A DNA stretch of 64,000 nt from Cornus controversa (Eukaryota > Streptophyta > Magnoliopsida > Cornales > Cornaceae), in NCBI GenBank assembly GCA_026545225.1, contig CM048849.1, positions 11,085,541 through 11,149,540 on the forward strand, in the 5' to 3' direction. The first letter of the stretch is position 1; the number at the start of each line of letters is the position of its first letter. The position numbers and the translations under genes are program-made. This document shows, in pieces, positions 32,723-45,454 of this stretch. Below the pieces are notes generated by a model. It was not told the DNA's origin. It was given only the letters and a program-made list of their open reading frames with translations, and ran no database searches.

Positions 32723-35700
32723 TGTCACGCCCCGAAACCCGGATGTGAATCCGTTCACTCAACCCTGTGAACAATCTCAATTACACTCTATGCATTAGTA
32801 TCAAGGTTTGATACTATGTTATAACACCCCGATTTCTAACTCTTAGAGAACCGGAGGTTAAACTGTCTATTTAGCCCAATAGACCCTCATTACCCTCATT
32901 TCCCGCGGAAGCTTAACCTAATTCATGCAAATGAATGCACACAAATCCATCTTAACCAATCCCCATGGGCCCTACATCAAATCACACACCTTAGTGAACA
33001 TTTACTTGCCCACACTTTTAAGAATCACTCACTTTCGAGCCTCAAAACTTCCTGTGTTTGGAATCTGGGTCTAAGGCTTACACCATTGGATAGAGAATCC
33101 AAAAATACTCAAGTTAAAAAAAAACCACGCTCAATTCCGATCTAGAACAAAGAAATTACGTCAAAATGAAGTTTTGGAAAAAAGTTGTGAATAGTAATCT
33201 CGATCAATCGAAGCAAACACCCTCTCGGTATCTTGGACCTGCATTATTTCGATTAATTGAAATTGGGACTTCGATTAATCGAAATAAGGCTTGAAAATAC
33301 ATAAAGTCTCACAACCATTTCGATCAATCGAGATGGGCATCTCGATTAATCGAAATGGGCATTTCGATTGATCGAAATGCACTGCCCGAAAATTCCCAAA
33401 CACCTACACAAGATCAAATTGAACCCAAATCTCAACCAAACCACCTTAGATCATTCATATTTCATATGAATCATCTACCATTGATATAAAATCATACTCG
33501 CACATCAACCTATACATTTGAATCTCAAATCTTGCATAATCATAGAAATTTCCCTAGGTCCACAATACACCCAAAACTCAAGTGTATAAACCATCCTTAA
33601 TTCCCAAATTCATTTCCATAACACCAATCTCACACTCAAATCACTTTCATAATTGAATTCATATACCAAAATGAATCATTTCTTTCACGCACACAACCCA
33701 TTTAAAATGGAAACATCATCAAAATGAATAAAATGCCACCATGGGCGCTACACATATTAAACCGTTGTCCTTTCACATCCAACAAGTTTATAATCCAATA
33801 CATACATCAAAAGTACATATGTCCAAAGTACAACCACAACTCAAAACATAAGTCCCATGCCACAAGCCGGCATGGATAGCCACAAAATGCTCAACATCCA
33901 AAAGGTAGCATAAACACCACTAGAGCTCCACTTGGACACTCATGTCCCATCCGTCATCGGCGCTTTATCTGTAAAAGAGTTTATAATAAAGGGGTGAGCA
34001 CCACTGTGGCTCAGTAAAGGTTCCCCAACCCTTCTAGGTGCCGACCCGACACGACCTACATGAAATGCATATGAATACACTACATGCCACGTCCACAATC
34101 TCACAAACACATCAATAATAGCAATTTAAGAGAATTGCACATATCACGAATCATGTATAACATGTTCAAACATAAAAGCATTAAAGTGAGTAAATGCTCT
34201 CTCTCGGTCCTCATCCGATACCCTACATGATTGGCCCGCTCCGAGGATCATGTAACCTTGGACACCTCCGATAACCATCCAATGACCGGGACAACTCTGA
34301 AAGGTCATTCTACCATAGCAATATATGGGATTGCTATAGAGTGAGGGGGCAACTCCGAGGCTCACAAATCATGGGCATTCTCCGATAATCATCCTATGAC
34401 CGGGACAACTCCGAGGGGTCATTAGTATTGGACATACTCCGATCCTAGGCATTAAGCCTTAGTATGGCGGGTCCACTCCGAGGGCCATACATAGTGGGTA
34501 ATTTTACCACATTACACAACACGGTTGGACCACTCCGAAGCCCCGTGTACCCCTTTTGTGTCATTTTTCCCGCAACTTTTCACATATGCAATATGAATGC
34601 ATAAACACATGACATTTTATTTTCATGCTCAACTCATGCTCATTGATACTAAAAAGAAGTAATAAGCATATTTTTCATCACCACACACCACATATAGCAC
34701 ATATATGTATAACACATGCATATATCATCTCATATGCATACCACTTCAAAATTAGCATATTTTACTCATGCTACATTCAATGCATAATTTTAGCACGTAG
34801 AACTAAACATGTATTCAACAACCACATTCTCACATATAATCACATATATGACACTTGGTACACATTTATCCACATATACACCAAATTGAGCACATAATGC
34901 CTATGTATCAATTTCTTACACTCACATACTTCAAACCCACATGCTACCACCAACACAATATACACAATTGTGAAAAGATAGGACTCTAGAGAAGAAGAAA
35001 ATACAACTTTCCACACCTCTCACCATCCTAAAGCATGTGAAACATAACCTACACCTCTCTTCTTCACCCGAAACCCTAGAATCGACAATTAGAAGAGAAG
35101 AAGAACCCCTGCCTCAAAAATGAAGGCCTTTCAAGCACTTCACCAATTTTCCAGCAGAGTCTACCTTGCCGAATCACCACTTTGTTCGGTTCAAATGGAA
35201 GCCCTAACAGTCCCCTACGTATCTCCCTCCTTCAGCGAGTCTTGAATCCAACCCGAACGGGTCCGAAATGTAGAGAGAAGGGAGAGCTTTGAAGATGGAG
35301 AGCTTTAGAGAGAGAAAGAGGCGTGAGATATGGCTGAATATCTGTGCCACTGATATTTAAAATATCTAGGGTTTGTAAAAAGACCAAAATACCCCCGGGC
35401 CACTTAACGTACCTTCCCGGACTCCTTTTTCGATTCCGAAAACTCCTACGGTCTCAAAATCACTTCCTCTACTCTCTAAACATTTCATCTCAGCCATTCT
35501 CAAAAATAAATATTTTCAAGAATTTTTCGAATTCCCGGACCCACTTAAGTCGCACCTCGGGCCCCGGTTTGACCAAAAAGTCAAACTTCTTCAATTTTCC
35601 TGAAAACTTTCCAAAACCTTAAAAACACTTCCCAAACATGTTTCCCACACTCAAAACATGTTAAACACCATTCAAAATGCATTTATGGCAATTATAATGC

Positions 35701-35741
35701 GAAAAATGCAAAACCGGCCAAAATTGGTCACGGTCTCTACA
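32723..35741 (-). repeat. 5' LTR of the Tekay-like element (right copy)
   Basis: Partner of 24656-27711. It lacks the 37-bp net segment near its GTGACA end. Nine or so of the 27 observed substitutions cluster in the last 230 bp at its right end. Confidence 0.93.
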
Positions 35742-35746
35742 GCAAC

Positions 35747-35835
35747 AGCCTATTCCAGAATTCACAGAGAATGTTAAAGGCAGCAGTTAGATTAAGCCAA
35801 GTTAAGCTCCCGTAGGAGCGAATTAGGAGGCTGCG
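35747..35835. other. Short host or older-repeat flank
   Basis: 89 bp between the target duplication and the tandem repeat. Nothing recognisable. Confidence 0.4.
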
Positions 35836-37350
35836 TGAAATACCCCTTATAATTTCACGCATGAGGTGGTCAGTCTCATACATAAAACATAAGGGATACC
35901 TACAACTGATAGCATAAAAGAATAGACTACAAGGACAAAAGAAAAAAAATTATAAATGCTGAAAGGAAAGTCTAATTGAAATAAAAAAAAATGTTAAATA
36001 AACATAATACAAGTCTGAACGATACAATTTGGAAGTCCCGTAACTCAAGGACCCCTTAACTAAAAATTATAAAAGTAAATAATTTATGAAAAGATCTAAG
36101 TCCCTACACTGAAGTCTGGTAAGGAATAGATGATTGCCGCACTCTATGAACTCCACGCTCTAATTTCGAGGTGAAAACTGCCTGGGATTTGAAATATCAA
36201 CAAAGTGGGTTAAACCCACGAACAAGTTCCCTCTATTACCACCCAACAGAGGATTGACAAACATACCCTCTATATGAGGAACAATAAAATACATAGACAT
36301 ATACGTATCCTTTCCTCATTTAACCCCTGTCCCAAAATAGAAACCATCCTACACACCGTACCAACCCATCCGTTATCACACAAATTATAGAACCTATTTT
36401 CTAAGTTCGACAAGTGGCAATCCTCCTAAACACATAACTAAATTTTTTATTAAGTATTAGGCAATCCTGACATACCTATACTTGTTTTTTTATGAATACC
36501 TTATTAGGTATTCGGCAATCTGGACATACCTCCAAATATAATGTACAGATACCTTATTAGGTATTAGGCAATCCTAACATGCCTGGCAATCTTGACATGA
36601 AATACCCCCTATAAAATTTCACGCATGAGGTGGCAAGTCTCACACGTAAAACGTAAGGGATACTTACAACTGATAGCAACAAGCATAAAATACAAGGACA
36701 GAATAAAAAGAATTATAAATGCTGAAAAGAAAGTCAACGAAAATAATAAATAACATTAAATAAACATAATACTAGTCTGAACAATACAACTTAGAAGTCC
36801 AGTAACTCAAGAACCCCTTTAACCAAAAATCATAAAAGTAAAATACTTTATGAAAAGATCTAAGTCCCTATACTAAAGTCTGGTAAGGAATAGATGACCG
36901 CCACGCTTTACGAACTCCACGCTCTGACCTCGAGGTGGAAACTACCTGAAATCTGAAATATCAACAAAGTGGGTTAAACCCACGAGCAAGTTATCTCTAC
37001 TACAACTCAATCAGAGAACCAGTAAACATACTCTCTATATGAGGAACAATAAAATATATACATGTACACATATCATTTCCTTATTTAACTTTTGTCCCAA
37101 AATAAGAACCATCCTCCACACCATCCTAATCCATCAAACATAGATGCATAAGTATCATTTCCTTATTTAACCTCTGTCCCAAAATAGAAACCATCCTACC
37201 CACCATCCCAATCCATCCATTATCACACAAATTATAGAACCTATTTTTTAAGTTCAAACTAAAGACAGTCCTTACATGTCAGGACATTTTGTTAAATAAA
37301 ATACCTTATTAATATTAAGTATCCCGATATGCCTCCCTTATATTAGGAAG
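35836..37350 (-). repeat. Tandem direct repeat, 762-bp period
   Basis: TGAAATACCCCYTATAA...TTTCACGCATGAGGTGG starts at 35836 and 36598. Long shared blocks follow, including AACTGATAGCA, GAAAAGATCTAAGTCCCTA and CAAAGTGGGTTAAACCCACGA. The sequence has an LTR-like start, but the copies lie head to tail with no coding between them, so a tandem duplication (or tandem LTRs after recombination) fits. A short inner duplication (TCATTTCCTTATTTAAC) is near 37071 and 37154. Confidence 0.8.
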
Positions 37351-37392
37351 ATAATAGAGAGTTAAAGAGAAAAGAGTGCCTTGAAGGTCCAC

Positions 37393-38400
37393 TCATACCT
37401 CTTCAAAACGCCCCTGACATTTCAATTTTTCTCTGTTAGCTATTCGCACGTTGAACCTTTTGGTTGGCATCACTGGTAACTGCAGTTCATTCACTAACCG
37501 CTCACTAATGAAGTTGTAAGTTGACCCATTGTCTATTAGTACGATAACTTCGTGGGAACCGATCCTGGCAACTACTCGCATGGTCTTGGGTGCGGTCCAC
37601 CCTGTTAATGCATGCAGTATAATCTCTGGTTCGATAAGCTCCTCATGGTTTCCTTCTGCATGCTATTCTTTGGTGACGTCGTCATAGATAACGTTGTCAC
37701 CGCCATCGTGTCCCTCTAACATGAGTATCCATGGCCCTTGACATCTATGTCTTGCGGTAAAACGTTCATTACAATTAAAACATAAACCTTGGAGATGCTT
37801 CTGCTACATTTCATCCCAACTCAGTCGCCGAATAGGGGCGACAGGTGTTACTGGCGCTGCGTGATTTGCTGGAGGAAGAGCTAGGGGAGCTCGCACTAAT
37901 GGTGCAGGTCGTATGAACCTCCTCTGTCTCACTAGTTGGTCATCCTTTATTCGTGCGAAGCTGATAACATCTTTTAATGTCTGTGGTTTAAACATGCGAA
38001 TTTCGTTAAGAGCCTTTCACGTCCAGCCTCTGACCCGATTGCCCAATCATTCAAATCCCTGCTAGTATTCACGCATAGAGCCAGTCTGCCTGATCCTTGA
38101 AAGAGCTTCATCAAAATCTTCGCACTCCGAAGGCCCAAAGCGAGCCCAGAGTTTGTCGTAAAAAGTTGCCCACGAGAGAACGCGTCCTTCCTCTTGGAAT
38201 ATCCTGCGGATCCATTGCCAGCACTGGTTGGCCTCTCCTTCCAAGTGGTAAGAGGCCAAAGATACTTTCTGTGCTTTGGGAGTATTCTCTAATTCAAAGA
38301 ATTGGTTCACACGATTGAACCACTTCGTCGGGTCATCTCTAGAAAATCGAGGAAACTCTAATTTTGCCATTTTGGAGAATATAACAAGTCATCCCCCATT
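37393..38400 (-). pseudogene. Ty3 gag-protease remnant
   Basis: Reading leftwards from 38370: MAKLEFPRFSRDDPTKWFNR, then GEANQCWQWI, a typical Ty3 gag. A CCHC-like knuckle (CFNCNERFTARHRC) is near 37750-37790. The protease motif reads VLIDNGSTYNFIS at about 37510-37550, with N in place of the usual S or T after the catalytic D. Stops interrupt the gag part at several points. RT, RNase H and integrase are missing; the sequence to the left is the tandem repeat. Confidence 0.85.
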
Positions 38401-38600
38401 GTGGCCTTCTCGGTATTGGTTACCATGGTTTGGAGGCTCCTGATCTGCAAGGAGTACATCAGAGATACGGTTAAGAGTTTCTTCCAAATGTCGTAGCTCG
38501 TCAGCTATGCCAAGCTCCATCCAGTGTAGCCCATCTTGCACTCCATTGAGCCTACCTCCAACTGCTCAATTCATTCCTTATTGGTTCCCATAAGTAACCT
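38401..38600 (-). other. Leader of the minus-strand Ty3 remnant
   Basis: About 200 bp between primer site and gag start, with no domain seen. Confidence 0.5.
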
Positions 38601-38613
38601 GGCTCTGATACCA
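38601..38613 (-). promoter_or_regulatory. Primer binding site of the minus-strand Ty3 remnant
   Basis: GGCTCTGATACCA, minus strand TGGTATCAGAGCC, next to the LTR that starts at 38615. Confidence 0.85.
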
Positions 38614-38614
38614 A

Positions 38615-39025
38615 TGATAGGTCCCAAACTTAGAGTGTATAAGTGCCAAGATAACTTGTTTTCTCTTCAGGTGAGAAACGTACCACAATTTGACTGCAAG
38701 TGATTTCTTGATTCCCCATTGATAACTTTCAGCTGCTTTAAATAAGCCAAGCCATGTACAAGAAACCCAAAATAAAAAGAAAATTGGTGGCTAACAAACG
38801 AAACTCAAACATACGTAAAAAATTTAAAAACAGAACACGTGAAAACAAAACAGAACTAAAGAAAATAAAAGTGACGTAAAGCTCGCAACTATAAGTGACC
38901 CAGTCTACCAGCATAATCTTCTTCTCGTTATTCTCGTAAGCTTTACTGCAATGGACTATTGTTTCGTTACGCACATCCCACCTCACGTCCCACCTTTCTG
39001 CAAACGAGCTTCTTACATCCAACTT
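38615..39025 (-). repeat. 5' LTR of the minus-strand Ty3 remnant
   Basis: On the + strand it begins TGATAGGTCCCAAACTTAG, next to the primer site. The right boundary is approximate. It is placed where Athila gag-like coding begins, and CA dinucleotides near 39020 are candidates. Confidence 0.6.
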
Positions 39026-39048
39026 CATCCTAGGTATTTGGGATTTGG

Positions 39049-40100
39049 CCTAATGGCCCTTGTTGACCGACGTGGCCTATCAGTAGTTGCTCCTCTTAAT
39101 GCCCAAACTAAAAGCATCTTTGAAATGTGTAAGGAGCAAGCAACTGATAGGAAGATAGAGGCCCTATAAAAGAAAGTAGATCAAGTCATGTTAGTCGGGT
39201 CTTCTTCTTCTTCTTCCTTCCATCCTATTATTCCTAATCCTACTCTTCATCCAACATACGGCGTGTGTTCTTTTTGCTCTAGTCCTTCTCATTATATAAA
39301 GGATTGTCCTCATGCGGGAAAATATCCTGAATTCTCACAAGAGCAAGCAAATACACTTTATTCTAGGCCGGGTCAAGGTTCCTATCAAAACTTCTATAAT
39401 CCCGGATGGAGAGATCAAAACCAATTCCAATATGGGAACCAAGGTCAATATCAAGGACCTCGGGGACCCCAAGGACAATTAGATCAATCTCAATTCCAAC
39501 CTAAACCTTATCAACCAAGTCCAAACTCGAGTTTTTACTACACTCCCAATCAACCACCTTCTCGAAACCCCAGTTTGAGGATAAGGTTTTGGCTGCTTTA
39601 GGCAACATTGAAATCAATACCCAAAAGATCAATGCCCACTAACAATTTATTGCAAAGATAGAGTCCCAATTGGGATAGCTAGCTAATGCAATGATTCGAT
39701 GAGAGGGGGGAAAATTGCCTAGCCAAACGGTTGCAAACCCTAATGGAGTGCAAGTAATTGATGATGCTTCTCATTCTTTTGAGTTTAATCAAGAACAAGC
39801 TCAATCAGTTACTACTTTAAGGAGTGGTAGAGTGTTAGAGAATTTGGTTAATAAAATAAAAGAGAGAGAATGTGAGCGTCCGATGAATCCAAAAATCCTT
39901 ATAAATCCAAATAATTGTCCTAAGAATCCAAAAGAAGCTTCCAATAATCCAAAAGACAAAGGCAAGGAAAATGAAGCTGAATTCTCGTCAATTCCAATTC
40001 CAATTCAAGAGGCTTCATATGAACCTCGAGTTCCCTTTTCGCAAAGATTAAGGGAACCTTCTCAATTTGGAAGCAAGGAGAGAAATTGCAAGATATGATA
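39049..40100 (+). pseudogene. Athila-like gag C-terminal half
   Basis: It encodes ALVDRRGLSVVAPLNAQ and FEMCKEQATDRKIEAL, then a knuckle CSFCSSPSHYIKDCPHAG (about 39263-39316). A Q/P-rich tail follows (many QGQYQ and QPKPYQP), then HSFEFNQEQAQSVTTLRSGR. Stops and frameshifts occur near 39170, 39600 and 39680. Confidence 0.85.
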
Positions 40101-40289
40101 GAAATCTTTAAACAAGTTAAAATTAACCTTCCTCTCTTAGATGCTATAAGTCAAATTTCCTCCTATGCTAAATTTCTAAAGGACTTATGCACTCAAAAGC
40201 ATAAATCTAGGAGCCACATTCCTAAGAAAGTCCAATTAACTGAGCAGGTGAATTCAATTCTTCAAAATAACACCCCTCCAAAATTCAAG

Positions 40290-40735
40290 GATCCGCGTGC
40301 CCTAACAATCTCTTATGTCATTGGTGACCATAAATTCTAGTGGGCCCTCCTTGACTTGGGAGCAAGTGTTAACTTACTTCCCTACTTCCCTACTTAGTTT
40401 ATCATAAATTAGAGCTAGGAGAACTTAAGCCAACCACAGTTGTGTTGCAACTTGCCAACCGTTCGGTAAAGCAACCACGTAGAATAATTGAGGATGTTCT
40501 AATCAAAGTGGATAAATTATATTTTCCAGTGGACTTCATAGTCCTTGATACTGAACCTGTCCAAGATCCTACATGGCATATTCTGATCATTCTAGGTCAT
40601 CCATTCTTGGCTACGGCTAACGCTTGCATTAATTGTCGTACCAGGGTGATGGACATCTCCTTCGGGAATATGACTGTTAGGTTGAAAATCTTCAACGCAT
40701 TCCACCACACCTCTAGTGATAAAAGCGATTGATTT
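40290..40735 (+). pseudogene. Athila-like aspartic protease
   Basis: The catalytic region reads ALLDLGASVNLLPY at about 40346-40385 and is followed by a small local duplication (CTACTTCCCTACTTC). VLQLANRSVKQPRRIIEDVL and FIVLD, ILGHPFLATANA follow. A stop sits just before the motif. Confidence 0.85.
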
Positions 40736-41219
40736 TGTTTGGATGTCGTGGATGAACTTGTGGACAAGATGCTTCCCCAAATCTTATCATAGAGGCGTGT
40801 CTGAGTCAATTGAATTTTAAAGACTTTGACATTGAGCAATTAATTGAAGATGTGAATACAATGCTCGATGCCACGGTCATAAATGACTTTCCCATGTGGA
40901 AGACACCATTTGAGCCTCTTCCTACTCTTTCAAGTACTCTTCCAATTCCATCTCTTGTGTCTCCCCCTCAACTTGAGCTCAAGAATTTATCGTCTAATCT
41001 CAAGTATGTGTTTCTTGGCCCAAGTGACACTTTACCGGTCATCATAGCTTCAAATCTAAACAATGACCAAGAGTGTTCACTCATAATGGTCTTAAAAGAA
41101 CATAAATGAGCCATAAGGTGGACTGTTGTTGACTTAAAGACATTGACCCTTCCATTTGTATACACCGCATATATTTGGAAGATGATGCAAAGACCTCGCA
41201 AGAGGTGCAACGTGGTTAA

Positions 41220-42424
41220 ATCCTAACATGAAGGAGGTAGTCATGAAGGAAGTTATCAAGCTGCTAGATGCTGGTAATATAAACCCCATCTTTGATAGCA
41301 AGTGGGTAAGCCCCACGCAAGTGGTGCCAAAGAAAACTGGTATCACAGTGCTTTAAAATGAATAAGGAGAATTAGTTCCTCAGCGCACCACCATGGGTTA
41401 GCGAGTGTGTATTGACTATAGGAAACTAAACTCCTCATCTAGGAAGGATCATTTCCCACTTTCATTCATTGATCAAATCCTAGAAAGGCTTGTGGGCCAA
41501 AATTTCTACTACTTTTTAGATGGATATTCTAGTTATAATCAAGTCGCAGTAGACCCGCAAGACCAAGAAAAAATCACCTTCACATGTCTATTCAGAACAT
41601 TTGCTTATAGACGCATGCCCTTTGGGTTATGTAATGCACTGACGACTTTTCAATGGTGTATGATGTCTATCTTCTTAGACGTGATGGAGAAGTTCCTTGA
41701 AGTGTTCATGGATGATTTTTTTTTTTGTTTTTGGACTTTCCTTCGATTCGTGCCTTCATAATCTTACACTTATGCTCAACTGTTGTAAGGACACGAATCT
41801 TATTCTTAGCTGGGAGAAGAGCCATTTTATGATTCAAGAAGGAATTGTACTTGGGCATGTTGTGTCCAAACGAGGTATAGAGGTAGATAAAGCCAAGGTA
41901 GAACTCATATCTAAACTTTCTCCATCGTCATCGGTGAGAGGCATTCGTTTGTTCCTTGGCTATGTGGGTTTTTATCGTCGTTTCATCAAACACTTTAGTA
42001 AGATATCTCGGCCTTTGTGCCAATTTTTGGAGAAAGGTACTTCTTTTTACTTTGATGAAGCATGCCTTAAATCTTTTGAAAGACTCCGTACACTTCTATG
42101 AACAGCTCCAATTCTACTCCCTCCAAATTAGGCTCTCTCATTTGAGGTCATGTGTGACGCATCCGATTTTGCTATGGGTGCTGTCTTAGGGCAACGTATA
42201 GACAAGTTGCCGCATGTGATTTATTAGGCAAGTAAATCTTTCTCCAAAACCCAAATGAATTATATAGTTATGGAAAAGGAATTGCTTGCAGTTGTTTGTG
42301 CCTGGGACAAATTTAGATCTTACCTCTTAGGATCCAAGGTTATTGTCATTTCAGATCACGCCGCTCTTTGGCATTTATTGGCAAAAAGGGATACTAAAAC
42401 CCAGTTGATCCGATGGATACTATT
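41220..42424 (+). pseudogene. Athila-like reverse transcriptase and first part of RNase H
   Basis: VSPTQVVPKKTG and [20 protein letters not shown] at about 41307-41460, then RRMPFGLCNALTTFQ and the active site FMDDF near 41706. A frameshift follows in a T run. SFLGYVGFYRRFI-like FLGYVGFYRRFI is near 41955, and RNase H wording (VMCDASDFAMGAVLG, MEKELLAVV, SDHAALWHL) runs up to the solo LTR insertion. Confidence 0.88.
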
Positions 42425-43832
42425 TGATAAGTATTGAATGTTATACATTCTTGCACCTTTACTTATTTATTTTGATCCCATAGCTACACATATTGTATAG
42501 TTTTTACGTGTTTTTATGTTTTTGATGATTTCAGGTTCAAACATAGAATTCGGCATAATTTGACTCCTTTATTAGTTCAATAATGCATTCCTATGTCCTA
42601 ACATGCTTTATGGAAAGTTCATATTAAGGAATAATGAATGGTATGTCAAGACCGGACTCGAAAAGCTAAAGAGTTGAAGATCTGCAAAAGAAGAAGAGAT
42701 CGTTGTATCGAAGTGCCTACTTTGATGCATCGCAACTTTGATGCATCGAAATCCCTACTTCGATGCATCGCCCAATCCTGCAGAAGATATTTTTCTGTAG
42801 ATATTTTCTTTACTTGCCATTTGTCCAATTTTGCTTGGATAAAGTCTTGAACGGAATTTCTATGATATTTTGAGCCTCAGATCAGTTATATAGTTAGAAA
42901 ATAAATAATAATAAAAGATATCACAATTCTTGTAATAGAGAGCATATATAGAATTCTAAAGAGAGAAAGTGAAGTTCTAGATAGGAAAAGCTTCAAAGAG
43001 GGCTTTGTAAGGCCTTGAAGACCCTTTTGAGCATGGGACCATCTCTGTCTATGGAGTGCTTCTGGCCCACCATGATCAACTAATTCTTCTCTAGGGTTTT
43101 GACAAACCGTAGCCTTGTAAATATGTTCTAACTTCAATGAATTGAGGATTTTTATGTATTTTTGTGTATATGTCTCTTGCCTTGAGCCTTATGTATCAAT
43201 ATAAGTTTACAAAATCTTCAAGTTCATGTGTTATAATTTATCTTCTTGTCTTAGATTGCTTAAATTCTTCACATGATCTTCAAACACTTGTAAGTTCACA
43301 AGGACTACAAGTGATGGCTTGAGACTAGTTTTCACTATAACATGCATAGCTAGATTTGCATAATCCATGCTTAGAGACGGTGATTTAGCTACACTTAGGT
43401 AATTAAGTAAGAAGGTGGTAGAAAAATCACACTTTTTGAAGATGGATTATAGTATATTAAGGTGTGTGTATTCTCTTGGCGACGTCGTATGTGGGCCTTG
43501 TCAACGCGTCTTTTAGTATACAATTGCATGAATTCCCCTAATTTATTAGAAGTGTGGCATTCTACGAGGCTAGTGGTGAAGTCTTGCCCCTAGTCCTCAA
43601 CTCTTCTCTCAAAATTTGTATTTTAATTATCTTTTATGCTTTCAAATTAGAGTAAGAAAACAACCAACACCCGGTTGTGATTTAAACAAGAAACAACCCT
43701 CAACCTTTAGAGGATTATACCTATGTAGTCTTTGTGGGATTGACACCCTTAACTTAGAGCCTTATCCTTCAAGGATTCATTCTATTATGAGTGGTAATTT
43801 ATAAATTACGAGTAGTGCAACCGCACACAACA
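42425..43832 (+). repeat. Solo LTR inside the RNase H region
   Basis: It starts TGATAAGTATTGAATG and ends CCGCACACAACA, and aligns with the 3' LTR at 48939-50135. Flanks are CTATT at 42420-42424 and CTCTT at 43833-43837 (one mismatch). Removing it and one flank copy restores the expected RNase H reading across the join (RWI, L, L, L, QEFDFEIRDK). It carries palindrome copies near 42705-42770. It is longer than the 3' LTR by about 210 bp. Confidence 0.88.
42700..42770. repeat. Palindrome array in the solo LTR
   Basis: Three full or near-full copies of TYGATGCATCGM (at about 42722, 42738 and 42760) plus a partial TATCGAAG. The perfect core TCGATGCATCGA is a 12-bp palindrome. Confidence 0.85.
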
Positions 43833-43837
43833 CTCTT

Positions 43838-43940
43838 ATTGCAAGAGTTTGATTTTGAGATCCGGGATAAAAAGGGTACCGATAATGTGGTCACCGACCA
43901 TTTATCTCAGATTCTTGTAGAGTGCTATCACGACTGAATT
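43838..43940 (+). pseudogene. End of Athila-like RNase H
   Basis: Continues LLQEFDFEIRDKKGTDNVV and DHLSQ after the solo LTR, the canonical end of RNase H in this branch. Confidence 0.85.
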
Positions 43941-44149
43941 CCAATTAGCGAATCCTTTCCGGATGAGCAACTATTTGAAGTCACTCACGAGAAACTTCCA
44001 TGGTTTGCTGACATAGTAAATTTTCTAGCAACCGGGAAGATCCCACCCTCTTGGTCCAAACAGGAAAAGGACTGCTTCCATTCCTAAATACGTTCATATT
44101 TTTGGGACGTTCCTCATCTATTCAAGTATTGTCCAGACCAAATCATCTG

Positions 44150-45260
44150 TTGATGTGTGCCAGAGAGTGAGAGTCCTAGCATTCTTACTTTCTACCATAC
44201 ATTAGAATGCGGAGGTCATTTTAGTGCTCGGAAGACCGTTTCCAAAATTCTTCAATGCGGTTTCTTCTGGCCAACCAATGTCAGTGCCTTGGCCCTATGT
44301 CTCATAAAGATATGTGCCCTTGAACCCAATTTTAGTCATCGATATCTTCGATGTTTGGGGAATTGACTTTATAGGCCCATTTCCACAATCTACCGATTTC
44401 AAATTCATACTCATAGTGGTGGATTACGTATCTAAATGGGTTAAGGCCTTGGCTACCAGAACCAATGATTATGCAGTTGTGGTCAAGTTCATCCAAACAA
44501 ACATTTTTAGTCATTTTAGTATGCCTCGAGCCATCATCAGTGATGAGGGTAAACATTTTTGCAACCGGTTCCTTCGAACCTTGCTACTCAAATACTCTGT
44601 CACTCACAAGGTTGCTACACCTTACCACCCTTAAACGAGTGGCCAAGTAAAATTATATAATAGAAAAATTAAGCATATTCTTGAAAAAATCATGCGCCCC
44701 GATTGCAAGGATTGGTCGCAACGTCTAAATAACGCATTGTGGGTGTATCGAACTACTTATAAGACCTTGATTGGCATGTCACCGTACTATCTTGTGCATG
44801 ATAAGGCATGTCACTTACTAGTTGAGCTTGAGCACAAAGCCATTTCAACTATTAAAAAGTTCAATTTTGATATAAAGTCGGCTGGCTCTAATCGGAAGCT
44901 ATAGTTAAGTGAATTAGAAGAAATACAGAATGACGCATAAGAAAGTGCAAAAATCTATAAGGCAAAGACTAAGGCCTTCCATGTTCGTCATATCCGTTCC
45001 AAATCATTCTCTCTAGGCCAAAAAGTTTGGCTTTATAATTCTAGGCTTCACCTATTTCCTGGAAAACTTCATTCCTGATGGGACAGTCCTTTTATTATTA
45101 ATTTCATTGCTCCCCACGAAGTGGTGGAACTACAGGATCCCAAGGACGGAATATTTTTTAAGATTAATGGGCAAAGGGTGAAACCTTGCATTACTGACCA
45201 AATGCAAATGGAATACGTGGATATCATCGACTTGACGGATCTCGTATATTTGGACCTATA
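44150..45260 (+). pseudogene. Athila-like integrase
   Basis: Zinc-finger part CGGHFSARKTVSKILQCGFFWPT, with the CC pair lost to a deletion near 44310. The core reads [26 protein letters not shown] and [13 protein letters not shown] stop breaks the stretch near 44634, then SGQVKLYNRKIKHILEK. A C-terminal part ([23 protein letters not shown]) ends in a stop at 45258-45260. Confidence 0.85.
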
Positions 45261-45454
45261 ATTTGTGTACACGTCTCACGGTAGATGGTAAACTTGGCAT
45301 TTTTGCGGTCCTATCATGTTCTGTGTGACTCTTCGAATCCAAAAGGAACGTATCCAAATATTTTTGAATGTGTCAGAGTGTGAGAGGTATGACTTGAGGA
45401 TGAAACCTAATTTTTTCAGACTTGGGGCAATTTTGCAAAATTACAGTCAAAGGA

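Larger units (their letters stand above)
24656..35741 (-). mobile_element. Complete Ty3 chromovirus, Tekay/Del-like, 11.1 kb
   Basis: Perfect 5-bp target duplication GCAAC at 24651-24655 and 35742-35746. The LTRs are 3056 bp (left) and 3019 bp (right). The 37-bp difference is fully explained by one indel near 24676. I counted about 27 substitutions by eye (about 0.9%), so insertion was recent. In minus-strand order: 5' LTR (right), primer site, gag-protease-RT-RNase H-integrase-chromodomain, purine tract, 3' LTR (left). Long LTRs and a C-terminal chromodomain suggest the Tekay/Del branch. That branch name is my inference. Confidence 0.93.
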
